Shown here: positions 8,055 through 17,139 of the stretch, piece after piece
Position numbering within the stretch: position 1 is the stretch's first letter
Layout of the letters: every line of letters starts with the position of its first letter
Source of the DNA: an uncultured Pirellulaceae bacterium
Lineage (GTDB): Bacteria; Planctomycetota; Planctomycetia; Pirellulales; Pirellulaceae
Assembly: GCA_938084685.1 (NCBI GenBank)
Contig: CALKGE010000004.1
Span: 186,001-250,000, forward strand
DNA length: 64,000 nt
Reading direction: 5' to 3'
Translations under genes and position numbers: made by a program
The notes under the pieces: model-generated
Databases searched by the model: none
The model's input: only the letters and a program-made list of their open reading frames with translations
What the model was told of the DNA's origin: nothing

Positions 8055-9026
8055 TCAGAAAGTGGCGATTGGATTCAGGGGCGAGCCAGTGCCACCTTTC
8101 ACAGGAATCGGAGCCGCTTGAATCAGAAAATCCCACCTCTGCAACTTTTGAGTAACACGGTGCAACTCTTCCAGATCACAACAATCAAAAATGTGAATCC
8201 CCATGGCATGTAAAGTCAAAATGTGAATGGGGTGTGTAATCCCTTCCACACGCGAAGGAGCGACATCGCTACCCGCGTCCGAACCCAGCATCGCAATATC
8301 CCGATCTTTAATCCAACGAGCACAGGTGGCATAAAGTCCAGCCGCACCGGACTCCTGAACACTCCAGGGACCTTTCGCATCGCGTGCAGCCCAGCGTCCG
8401 GTCCGAATAAAGACAACGTCTCCAGGCTGCACTTTGGTCCCCGTTCGGTTTTCCCAAGCCACAAGTTCCTCGGGCATAATAGCTTCCCCCGGTTCCAGGT
8501 AATCAACACCTCGCAAGGCAGGAATATCAATCAGTACTCCGCGAGTAAATATCCCCTGTTTAACGTTATCAATACTCAGCTTACGAGCTCCCTGAGGAGT
8601 CACCTCCTGACGGGAAAAACCGTTGTACATACGTCCTTTGTAGAACAGGTGGCACAGTGAATCCATGTGCGTATGAGCGAAGCCATGATACGACACCTTC
8701 AGTTCGTCCACCGCCCACATACCTTCGGTAGCTCCATGGCGAAGCATGGTGTGGAAGTATGGACTCGGATTGTCAGCGGTAACTTCGGTGGCAGCCGGAT
8801 GCGCCAAGGAAACTGAAATCCCCTCTTCCACCAACCTGGCCGCCTGTTGACGTTTTTCAGGCGTGATCAGGTTTAAGACGCCCAGCTGATCATCTTTCCC
8901 CCAACGTCCCCAGTTGGAAAGTTCCTTGACCATCTTTTCAAACTCCTTCTGTGGCATTTCGGGAACCTGTCCATAAACGCTGCCAACCATCATCAGGATC
9001 GCTAAACTTGTCAGAAATCGTTTCAT
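8055..9026 (-). CDS. Exported cyclase-family metallohydrolase (kynurenine formamidase-like fold)
   Basis: A 323-residue protein with a signal peptide (M-K-R-F-L-T-S-L-A-I..., cut near residue 20). It carries the metal-binding H-x-H-x-D-x-x-x-H pattern of the cyclase family at H118, H120, D122 and H126, plus G-D-V-V-F-I-R-T-G and a G-S-D-A-G-S-D segment. The ATG at 9026 is preferred over a GTG 24 bases earlier because it follows an AGGGAG ribosome site and starts the signal peptide. Family members hydrolyse amides or lactones such as N-formylkynurenine; the substrate here is unknown. It lies between two sulfatase genes in the same orientation and may act on a ring-opened or lactone product of the same pathway. 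Confidence 0.87.
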   Translation of the reverse strand: MKRFLTSLAILMMVGSVYGQVPEMPQKEFEKMVKELSNWGRWGKDDQLGVLNLITPEKRQQAARLVEEGISVSLAHPAATEVTADNPSPYFHTMLRHGATEGMWAVDELKVSYHGFAHTHMDSLCHLFYKGRMYNGFSRQEVTPQGARKLSIDNVKQGIFTRGVLIDIPALRGVDYLEPGEAIMPEELVAWENRTGTKVQPGDVVFIRTGRWAARDAKGPWSVQESGAAGLYATCARWIKDRDIAMLGSDAGSDVAPSRVEGITHPIHILTLHAMGIHIFDCCDLEELHRVTQKLQRWDFLIQAAPIPVKGGTGSPLNPIATF

Positions 9027-9092
9027 GTGATTACTCCCTATTGAATTCACCCTTAAGGAAATGAGAAAAAGTTTGGTACGAGGTCTCGCCGA

Positions 9093-10931
9093 TTACGGCT
9101 CCACTCCGTTCAGGTATTCCAATCGTCGCTGCACCAAAGGTTCGTCTGCCGCTTTGATCATCGACGCATCCACGTCAAACGCATACCCGTGATGATCACG
9201 TAAAAACACGATCGCATTCATGGCGGCTACCGCCACTGCATTGGACTCCGACTTTCGCAGCACAGCATACAGCGTCGGTTGAGGCTCGCTGGCACGGATC
9301 ATCCCGAGCACTTCGGCTGCTCGTATCTGCACCCGAGGGTCACTATCCTCGAGCAGCATCTTAAGTTCTGGCAAAAGTGGTTCCAGTCGATCTGAAAACG
9401 CAGCGCAGGCGGTTGCTCCCCAATACCGAACTCGAGGATTGTCAGACTGTAGTGCACGAGGAATTTTTTTCGACGCCTGCTGCCATGGCAGCAGGGCCAA
9501 ATCCACGACGTCCAAAAGCTCCCCGATTTCAACACGATGTTCATCTCCGAACGCGATGCCGTTTGGCAACGCCAATTCGATCATCTGGCTTTCCGGAAAC
9601 AGGCTGAGGTCATGAATACTCTTCATTTTCAGCCGCAACCTTTTCCGCAGATCTTCGAGCACCGTTTTATACTGCGGATCGCTGGCCAGATTAATGACTT
9701 CATGTGGATCAGATTCGACGTCGAACAGTAGTTCAACTGGTTTAGGCTGAAAGAATCTGGCCTGGACTTCATTCAGCTCACCGGCACCGTACAATTTACG
9801 CCACTGAGAAAATGCCAACATGCGATAGCGGTAATTATTCTGCAGGGAATCAGGATAGAAGTGCTCATAAGCCCGAATGTATTTATATTCCCCTTTTCTT
9901 AAACTCCGGACAAACTCATAACGCTCGTCAAAACGATCCGCGTACCCGAAAGTCTCATCTCGTCGGGCCAGATCCTCGGCAGTCATTCCTGGGCCGGCAA
10001 ACGGCACTCCATCCATCGACGTGGGGACGTCCAATCCTGCCAAGCGTAATGTCGTGGGGCTGAAATCTATAAAGGAGACAAACCCCTGTTCACGGGTTCC
10101 CCGTTCAGCAGGAAAGTAATGCTTGTACTTTTCCGGAAACCGTATCACCAATGGAACATGCAATCCTCCTTCGTAGATGTACCCCTTGCTGCGAGGCAGA
10201 ACACCTCCATGATCCCCGAAATAAAAGATAATCGTATTTTCGTAAACACCATCGTCCTTGAGCTGATTGATTACCTTTTCAATTTGCGCATCGATCACGG
10301 TCATACGATCGTGGTAATAGGCCTGGGTGTACCTGAACAAGGGAGTGTCGGGGAAATACGGAGCCAATTCCACAGCAGCAGGATCTGTCTTCAACGCCTC
10401 ACGATTCATCTGCTCCCGTTTGAAATGCAGCGAGCTCTCGTGCGAATTCCCAAAACTCTGCATATGAAAGAATGGTTGCGATTTATCGGGACGTTTCCGC
10501 CAGGTCGCCATCCGTGATGACTCATCCCATACATTCTGAGTTACTACGTTGTAATCCTGCTTCTGGTTGTTCGTACAGTAGTACCCAGCGCGTCGCAAAT
10601 AGACGGGTACCATTTCTACTGCTGCAGGCAGCTTGGCTGGTACCATTTTGCGATGATAGTGAAAACCGGCTCGGGGTCCCAGAATCCCCGTCATCAGCGT
10701 TGTGCGAGCGACCGAGCAGACCGGGCTGTTCGAAAACGCATGGTCGTACGTCAAACCTTCTTCCGCCAACTGACGAATTGCTGGTGCAGGCCCGTGGGGG
10801 CTACCATAGTGCTGCAGGTAATGGACAGAATTATCTTCAGAAAGAAGCCAGACGATGTTGGGCCGATCTGCCGCCACCGTAACATTGCCCAGGAGGAGTG
10901 CAATCCAGAAACAAACATAATGAGATTTCAC
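9093..10931 (-). CDS. Exported sulfatase-family protein with C-terminal HEAT repeats, atypical active-site signature
   Basis: A 612-residue protein starting at a GTG behind AGCAGGAA, with a signal peptide of about 21 residues. The catalytic domain begins R-P-N-I-V-W-L-L-S-E-D-N. The signature reads C72-S-V-A-R-T-T-L-M-T-G, so the usual Pro (or Ala) of C-x-P/A-x-R is Val. G-D-H-G-G near 245 is conserved. The order resembles heparan N-sulfatase-like sulfatases. From about residue 495 the chain turns into short alpha-helical repeats typical of HEAT/PBS units, probably a binding platform. Formylglycine maturation may be affected by the changed signature, so activity should not be assumed. It lies 66 bases upstream of the cyclase gene. 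Confidence 0.88.
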   Translation of the reverse strand: MKSHYVCFWIALLLGNVTVAADRPNIVWLLSEDNSVHYLQHYGSPHGPAPAIRQLAEEGLTYDHAFSNSPVCSVARTTLMTGILGPRAGFHYHRKMVPAKLPAAVEMVPVYLRRAGYYCTNNQKQDYNVVTQNVWDESSRMATWRKRPDKSQPFFHMQSFGNSHESSLHFKREQMNREALKTDPAAVELAPYFPDTPLFRYTQAYYHDRMTVIDAQIEKVINQLKDDGVYENTIIFYFGDHGGVLPRSKGYIYEGGLHVPLVIRFPEKYKHYFPAERGTREQGFVSFIDFSPTTLRLAGLDVPTSMDGVPFAGPGMTAEDLARRDETFGYADRFDERYEFVRSLRKGEYKYIRAYEHFYPDSLQNNYRYRMLAFSQWRKLYGAGELNEVQARFFQPKPVELLFDVESDPHEVINLASDPQYKTVLEDLRKRLRLKMKSIHDLSLFPESQMIELALPNGIAFGDEHRVEIGELLDVVDLALLPWQQASKKIPRALQSDNPRVRYWGATACAAFSDRLEPLLPELKMLLEDSDPRVQIRAAEVLGMIRASEPQPTLYAVLRKSESNAVAVAAMNAIVFLRDHHGYAFDVDASMIKAADEPLVQRRLEYLNGVEP

Positions 10932-11014
10932 GATTTATTTCCTGCTAACTTAAGCTCACACCGGACAAGCTTGAGGGGAGCTCTGCAAGCCACAGACCCT
11001 CCTGCCGCACATTC

Positions 11015-12277
11015 CTAACTCCTGAAAAACGTGCTGGCCCTGCTGGCCTTGTAAGTCACGTTCAGATGGGGAGTTTCCAGTTTTCGCTGTCCCAGATGCA
11101 AAGACTGCAGGGCCGTCTGCACCATCCCCGAGGTGAGTAGTGTTCGTTCGACTGGATAGGGCGCTTTGCCCGTCATAAACATCGTTTCTGCATTATTCAT
11201 CAGTGCTGCAGAGTAGACCACATTGGGATTCGGGGGCAGGTAAAAGCACGTTGAAAGCGGCTCGGACTCCCCTTTCAATTTCGCAGCAAAATTAAAATCC
11301 TGAACCAGACCGTTCATGAGCATCATGGTGGCGCGTGTCCCGTCGTTGTACTCCAGCTGATAACCAATCGGAGTCTCCACCAGCTGTTTCATTAAATCGA
11401 ACGAGGGGTACCGGTGACTGTACTCGTCTGTCTGGCTCAATGTCTGGCTGCGGGAAAGACATGCTTCAAACAGTTTGGGGGACCATTTCTTTTCCGCCAG
11501 ATGCTGCCAGACCGCTGGACCTTCCAACGCCTGAATGCTTCTCACCCCAGTCTCGCCCCCTTTTCGTCGCTCCATCATGCATTGCAATGTCTCCAAGGCA
11601 TGGAAGTCATAGATATCTTTCGGGCCATATGCCACCACCATCGCTTCTTCAACTTCAGCGCCATACGGCAATTCAACCGAAGGCATTCTCCAGGTCACCG
11701 GCAGCGAACTTCCGGCGAGCAACGGAAACTTTAGCTCTTTGCTTTGCGCGACCATATCTGCTGCCCACTCAAAATTCCAGCTCAAGTGCTTGTCGTTGAA
11801 GACAGGCACACTTCGACCATCTTCGCGAAACACGTCAGTGATACCATTAAACAATCGGTAGCGCGGATACAGTTTCTGGCCAATTTCGTTCACTTCATAG
11901 TCACCGTGTTCACCAATCAGTAAAACACAGTCAACATCCAGCTTATCGGTTCCGTTCCGCAACGCTTCGGCAATTGTGGGATAGACGGTAAAGCCATGTT
12001 CCTGGGCACGCCGCCGACTGAGATCATTGTCCTTGATTTGATCCACATACGCTGAAACCACTTCGATATCCGGGTGGTGCCATCGCCCATTGAGCGGGTA
12101 ACCAACCAGAAAACGTGTCGCCATGTGCCAGGCATGTGACCTGTACCACCAGGTCGTCGTGACGATGGCCATCCGCTTTTTGCGTCCAGTCCGTTTCGCA
12201 AAAACTTCAGCGTCGTTCAGTAAAACTGCCGGAAGACCAACAGCGCCAACCTGTAAAAATCCACGTCGATCGAGCAT
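11015..12277 (-). CDS. Tat-exported protein of unknown function
   Basis: A 420-residue protein beginning M-L-D-R-R-G-F-L-Q, a twin-arginine signal, with a GAGGT ribosome site. Recognisable segments are an early T-T-W-W-Y-R-S-H, L-L-I-G-E-H-G-D-Y and P-V-F-N-D-K-H-L-S-W. I recall similar proteins as conserved hypothetical genes in planctomycetes and other soil or marine bacteria, but I cannot name a family. The start of the mature chain (K-R-M-A-I-V-T-T-T) looks like a Rossmann-type strand, so a link to Gfo/Idh/MocA-associated proteins is possible. It is the first gene of the long minus-strand cluster and so may be read from a promoter in the divergent spacer 12278-12443. Confidence 0.75.
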   Translation of the reverse strand: MLDRRGFLQVGAVGLPAVLLNDAEVFAKRTGRKKRMAIVTTTWWYRSHAWHMATRFLVGYPLNGRWHHPDIEVVSAYVDQIKDNDLSRRRAQEHGFTVYPTIAEALRNGTDKLDVDCVLLIGEHGDYEVNEIGQKLYPRYRLFNGITDVFREDGRSVPVFNDKHLSWNFEWAADMVAQSKELKFPLLAGSSLPVTWRMPSVELPYGAEVEEAMVVAYGPKDIYDFHALETLQCMMERRKGGETGVRSIQALEGPAVWQHLAEKKWSPKLFEACLSRSQTLSQTDEYSHRYPSFDLMKQLVETPIGYQLEYNDGTRATMMLMNGLVQDFNFAAKLKGESEPLSTCFYLPPNPNVVYSAALMNNAETMFMTGKAPYPVERTLLTSGMVQTALQSLHLGQRKLETPHLNVTYKASRASTFFRS

Positions 12278-12443
12278 GACATACCTCGAGAAGAAAGTGA
12301 ATGATAATCAGTTACATCCGCAAACCATTGTAGCCTGTTTGCCAGTCGCTCTGGGAAATGAACGATACTGAATCAGTTGCAATTGTCTCTGTTTCAGAGA
12401 AGATGGTAGCTGTAACAAACTCTCCTTTCACGAAACTCCAACA
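12278..12443. promoter_or_regulatory. Divergent intergenic region, probable promoters for both directions
   Basis: This 166-base spacer separates the first gene of the minus-strand cluster from the plus-strand metallophosphoesterase gene, so both transcription units must begin here or further upstream. No strong -35/-10 pair or clear operator could be picked by eye. Confidence 0.4.
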
Positions 12444-14294
12444 ATGCGACATCTATCAGGTTTAACCGGCTGCTTCGTTCTTTTCCTCCAATTGGTTGCT
12501 TCAGCACACGAAGGTCCGGACCCGATTTCGCACTGGTACCTGCAATCCAAACAGGTCAAAGGCAAAACCCTGGAGTCCCGTCTGGGCCCCAACGGCCAGC
12601 TCAGTTTCACTCCCCGCTTCATCGCCGATTCCGGTGGTGATTCCATGATGTTTGAAACGCGAAATGCCTCATGCATACTGGCGAAAGACTTCAAGACGGC
12701 CGTCCCCTTCCTGCCCAAACGGGAAATGACCGTATCCGCATGGTTCAGCGTTGATACTCACCAGGACTGGGGCGGCATCCTGGGATTCATCCAGGATAAC
12801 GGGGACTACGAGAAGGGATGGGTGCTGGGATACGACCAATCCAGGTTCTATTTCGCGCTTGCCACCACCGGTGCCGATGACGGCGACGGAAAAATGGACT
12901 ATTTCAAAAGCAAGACTGACTACGAGCTTGGCAAGCTTTATCACGTGGTTGCCGTTTTTGATGGCCGGACGACTGAGCTCTACGTCAACGGCATCCGTGA
13001 AATCAGCAGTGACCAGCAGCACGGCGATATTGATTATCCCGAAAACGGCGTCTATAGCCTGGGAGCCTATCTGGACAGTAACGAACGCTATCCCCACCAT
13101 GGTCGGATCCGCGAAATCAAGGTTTATGATCATGCTGCCAAAGCGGAATGGGTTGCTCAGGAATTTGCTCACCATCGCATGCTTTCGCAGGAAGAAGCGA
13201 ATCCTCAGGAGCCATACTTTGAACTGCTCGTCGCCCCCTACCTCCAATTTGCCACTCAGACATCCATGACTGTCATGTGGCATACCAGCGCCACGGCAAC
13301 TTCCGTCGTGCACTATGGAGAAACCAATGAGTGCCTTCATTCTGTCGAAGTGAATCCGGATCGCATCCACGAGGTGGTTCTTCGGGACCTGAAGCCAGAT
13401 ACTCAGTACTTTTACCGAGTCGAATCGGAGACACCCGGTGGCAAGCGGTACGAAAGTGAAGTGGCCACGTTCCGAACTGCGGTAAAGGCCGACACTCCCT
13501 ATGCCTTTGCCGTCATCAGTGACACCCAAGGGAACCCTGGCGTGTCGGGGAAAATTGCTAACTTGGCCTGGCAGCAGCGACCCAGCTTCGTACTTCACTC
13601 GGGCGATCTGGTATCCACCGGCAGTGACCACAACCACTGGCTCGAACATTTCTTTCCAGGCATGCGCCCGTTGATCAACCATGTCCCGTTTTACCCAGTG
13701 CTTGGAAACCACGAACAAAATGCAGACCACTACTACAACTATGTTTCTCTCCCCTCGCCCGAGTATTACTACACCTTCACCTATGGAAACTGTCAGTTCT
13801 TCATGATTGACACGAACCAGAAAGTGGCGCCGGGCAGTGAACAATTCGAATGGTTGAAAACCACATTGGCGGCCTCCACTGCCACGTGGAAATTCGTTTG
13901 TCACCACCATCCTCCCTACTCGTCCGACGAGAACGATTATGGAGATCTGTGGAAGACAAACAGAGGAACTCAGGGGGATCTGCGAGCCAGACAGCTGGTT
14001 CCACTTTATGAACAATATGGCGTAGATATTGTTTGGAACGGCCACATTCATTCCTACGAACGAACCTGGCGTATCCGCAAAGGTAAAGCCGTAGAAAGTG
14101 ACGCACCGTTCTATATGATTACCGGTGGAGGTGGAGGCGGATTGGAAACTCCAGCGCCCACTCGTCCGTTTTTCCAAAACAACGTTCGTCGCGGCCACCA
14201 TTACGTGATGGTGCACGTCAATGGAGGTACACTTGAGTTAAAGTCGTATACACTTGACGATCGCCTGTTTGACCAACTGCAAGTAAAGAAATAG
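12444..14294 (+). CDS. Exported LamG-metallophosphoesterase (purple acid phosphatase-like)
   Basis: A 616-residue protein. A signal peptide (about residues 1-21) is followed by a LamG/concanavalin-like beta-sandwich (about 27-225), then a fibronectin-like N-domain as in purple acid phosphatases (about 240-335) and a calcineurin-like phosphoesterase domain. The metal-binding blocks are present: S-D-T-Q near 357, H-S-G-D-L-V, G-N-H-E near 420, C-H-H-H-P-P-Y and G-H-I-H-S-Y-E near 533. It probably cleaves phosphate esters outside the cytoplasm, with the LamG part binding glycan or cell surface. It starts the plus-strand unit and is followed after 4 bases by the lactonase-like gene. Confidence 0.92.
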   Translation: MRHLSGLTGCFVLFLQLVASAHEGPDPISHWYLQSKQVKGKTLESRLGPNGQLSFTPRFIADSGGDSMMFETRNASCILAKDFKTAVPFLPKREMTVSAWFSVDTHQDWGGILGFIQDNGDYEKGWVLGYDQSRFYFALATTGADDGDGKMDYFKSKTDYELGKLYHVVAVFDGRTTELYVNGIREISSDQQHGDIDYPENGVYSLGAYLDSNERYPHHGRIREIKVYDHAAKAEWVAQEFAHHRMLSQEEANPQEPYFELLVAPYLQFATQTSMTVMWHTSATATSVVHYGETNECLHSVEVNPDRIHEVVLRDLKPDTQYFYRVESETPGGKRYESEVATFRTAVKADTPYAFAVISDTQGNPGVSGKIANLAWQQRPSFVLHSGDLVSTGSDHNHWLEHFFPGMRPLINHVPFYPVLGNHEQNADHYYNYVSLPSPEYYYTFTYGNCQFFMIDTNQKVAPGSEQFEWLKTTLAASTATWKFVCHHHPPYSSDENDYGDLWKTNRGTQGDLRARQLVPLYEQYGVDIVWNGHIHSYERTWRIRKGKAVESDAPFYMITGGGGGGLETPAPTRPFFQNNVRRGHHYVMVHVNGGTLELKSYTLDDRLFDQLQVKK

Positions 14295-14298
14295 TCTC

Positions 14299-15405
14299 AT
14301 GAAACTACTGGTAACCACAGTCGCAATACTAATGACTATCCAATCAATTCCTGCCAAAGCCGCCCAGATCATGTATCTGGCGTCCATTGTTGACAAGACA
14401 ATCGTTTCATACGAACTGGACGAGACGTCGGGCGATTTGCAGGCCGTCAACACCACCACGTTGCCTGTCTCTCCAGGGCCGATGTGCTTTTCACCATGTG
14501 GCAAATATCTTTACGCCGCCATGTCGGGAAAAGATGAAAGCGGCGCCACGGTTCATGGCATCGCTTCGTTGAAGATTCAGGACCGGGGCAGACTGGAGTT
14601 AATCACGTATGCAGAAATCGATGTACGGACTCCTTACCTGACAGTTGACCCAACAGGCAACTACGCACTGACAGCTCATTATTCCACCGGGGAAGTCAAC
14701 GTCTACCGAGTGAAAGACAAAATTGTGACTGGCGAGAACCTCGACCATCACACAACCGAGCGTACGGCACATTGCGTTGAATTCGATCGTTCTGGAAAGT
14801 TCGTATACGTTCCTCACACTAGCCCCAACAAAGTTTACCAGTACCGGCTCAATCTGAAGTCCGGGACACTCACTCCGCTCAAGCAACCATGGGTAACTGG
14901 CCCCGACGAAGACCATCAATACCATCAGCCGCGCCACATCGCGTTCCACCCCACACTGGACATGGCGTACACATCGAATGAACGCGGCGGGGGCATTAGC
15001 AGTTACAAATTCAATTCACGCACCGGATTGTTAACAAGAGACCAGACTCTCTCCAGTTTACCGGACGGATATACGGGCTCGAGTGCTGCCGCCGACATCA
15101 AGATCACGCCCAATGGAAAATATGTCTATGTTTCCAACAGGGATCTGGAACAGAGAGACGATCATCAGGATTCCATCGCAGCCTTTCGTATTGATACCCG
15201 AGGCACTCTTTCACGAATCGGCACATTTCCGACCGTCTGGTTCCCGCGCAGTATCTCCATCGACGCAACGGGCACGTTCCTGATCGCCGCGGGACAGAAG
15301 AGCGGAACCATCGCCACTTATCGCATTGCCGCGGAAACGGGCGAACTGACTCAGCTCAAAGTATACGACGTCGGGGACGGCACGATCTGGACGATGTGGA
15401 AGTAG
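14299..15405 (+). CDS. Exported lactonase-family beta-propeller protein
   Basis: A 368-residue protein with a signal peptide (M-K-L-L-V-T-T-V-A-I...). Repeating propeller blades with motifs such as G-P-M-C-F-S-P-C-G-K-Y-L-Y, V-D-P-T-G-N-Y-A-L and I-T-P-N-G-K-Y-V-Y-V-S-N-R are typical of the 7-bladed 6-phosphogluconolactonase / YVTN-like family. Because the protein is exported, it is unlikely to be the pentose-phosphate enzyme. Secreted members may open sugar lactones or be non-catalytic. The gene lies 4 bases after the metallophosphoesterase and is surely co-transcribed with it. It ends 7 bases from the converging methyltransferase gene. Confidence 0.87.
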   Translation: MKLLVTTVAILMTIQSIPAKAAQIMYLASIVDKTIVSYELDETSGDLQAVNTTTLPVSPGPMCFSPCGKYLYAAMSGKDESGATVHGIASLKIQDRGRLELITYAEIDVRTPYLTVDPTGNYALTAHYSTGEVNVYRVKDKIVTGENLDHHTTERTAHCVEFDRSGKFVYVPHTSPNKVYQYRLNLKSGTLTPLKQPWVTGPDEDHQYHQPRHIAFHPTLDMAYTSNERGGGISSYKFNSRTGLLTRDQTLSSLPDGYTGSSAAADIKITPNGKYVYVSNRDLEQRDDHQDSIAAFRIDTRGTLSRIGTFPTVWFPRSISIDATGTFLIAAGQKSGTIATYRIAAETGELTQLKVYDVGDGTIWTMWK

Positions 15406-15412
15406 CCCTCTG

Positions 15413-16186
15413 TTACCGTCGACGCAGCAGAAAGACCGCATCACCCAGCCGGTCATCCAGAGGTTGCGGTTCGTCAATTTCGTAAAAGAAATCAAATACC
15501 TCGACCAACTGGAACTGGGGGACCTTGGCAAACAATGCCTTCACCTGGGCGGCTGTATAGATTCGCATCTGGTAATCCGTAGTAAACTTCTTTGACTTAC
15601 TCCGATCCTGTTTTGTCTTCACCTGCATTCTGAACCGCAGGGTTTCCAGCCTCGTCCTGCGATTCGCTCCAAACGCATCCAACCTCATATGCACAGCGAC
15701 ATTGCCATGCCGCGCTACCCAGGATTCGTCATCTTCCAAAGCGGCATCGGGAGGAAGCAAGTGAAAACCGAGAATATAAAACCCACCTTTTTTCAAACTT
15801 TGAGCGACAGCCTGCAGGTGCTGTACTGCATCCTTTTCCGTCAACAGATGTCTGAATGTATTGACGGTATTGATGGCGACATCCACTTTAGGTCGGCAAA
15901 TAAACTCGCGCATATCCGCAACATGCACATTCGCCTTCAGACCGTTGCGTTTGAGACGTTTCTGCAGATATTGAATCGCCGCCGAGTTTAAATCGATTCC
16001 TGTAACGTCATATCCGCGGCGAGCCAACTCGACCACCAGCCTGCCACCTCCACAACCTGGCTCGTAGATCCGACGCGCCCGCCCACGCAAATACTTTGCC
16101 GAAATGGCGTCCACGAAATCAGCTTCTTCACGAGTCGAGTCGCGAAAAGCCAAATCCCAATACTGTGGATAGTCATAACAGTCCAT
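15413..16186 (-). CDS. Class I SAM-dependent methyltransferase
   Basis: A 257-residue cytoplasmic protein with a standard S-adenosylmethionine-binding motif I, Y-E-P-G-C-G-G-G-R-L (about residues 40-49), then motif II V-T-G-I-D-L-N at about 60-66 and H-V-A-D-M-R-E near 89. The C-terminal half is beta-rich, with basic stretches (K-T-K-Q-D-R-S-K-S-K-K) that may aid substrate binding. It stands alone between plus-strand genes, converging with the lactonase gene, so it is its own transcription unit. The substrate is unknown; the fold is used for small molecules and proteins alike. Confidence 0.88.
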   Translation of the reverse strand: MDCYDYPQYWDLAFRDSTREEADFVDAISAKYLRGRARRIYEPGCGGGRLVVELARRGYDVTGIDLNSAAIQYLQKRLKRNGLKANVHVADMREFICRPKVDVAINTVNTFRHLLTEKDAVQHLQAVAQSLKKGGFYILGFHLLPPDAALEDDESWVARHGNVAVHMRLDAFGANRRTRLETLRFRMQVKTKQDRSKSKKFTTDYQMRIYTAAQVKALFAKVPQFQLVEVFDFFYEIDEPQPLDDRLGDAVFLLRRR

Positions 16187-16311
16187 AAACGTACTATCGG
16201 CAAACCAAACAGCAAATCCTGTTCTTTATCGCGAAGCGTTATGCAACACACGAGCTGCCGCGAAGCTTCAACTTAAGCGGATATCAATCACCCCGTAGCA
16301 ATACGTTGATG

Positions 16312-16317
16312 TATAAT
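16312..16317 (+). promoter_or_regulatory. Putative -10 element upstream of the DUF1080 gene
   Basis: A perfect TATAAT lies 82 bases before the DUF1080 start. No convincing -35 hexamer is seen 16-18 bases upstream, so the call rests on the -10 alone. Confidence 0.4.
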
Positions 16318-16399
16318 TGAAATCGTGAAGCCATTTCACGCTCAAAACAGATTGAATTGCAGAACTAGACACAGGTTTTATTACACAGGAATTTTTTCC

Positions 16400-17062
<663 letters not shown>

Positions 17063-17100
17063 AACTGACAGGGCTTCCAAACTCGTTCAAACAGACTTAC

Positions 17101-17134
17101 GGGAATCGGCATCTCATATGCCGTTTCCCTTTTT
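17101..17134 (+). terminator. Rho-independent terminator after the DUF1080 gene
   Basis: The stem is GGGAA / TTCCC plus CGGCAT / ATGCCG with one T-T mismatch and a CTCAT loop, followed by a run of T at 17130-17134. The hairpin stands 38 bases after the DUF1080 stop and ends 5 bases before the next start codon. Confidence 0.85.
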
Positions 17135-17139
17135 ACATC

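Noticed and set aside
12669-14216. Long open frame (515 codons) antisense to the metallophosphoesterase gene
   Set aside because: It mirrors a strongly supported gene with complete catalytic motifs; the antisense translation has no recognisable domain.
14299-15405. Calling the propeller protein pgl (6-phosphogluconolactonase)
   Set aside because: It carries a signal peptide and so is not expected to act in the cytoplasmic pentose-phosphate pathway.
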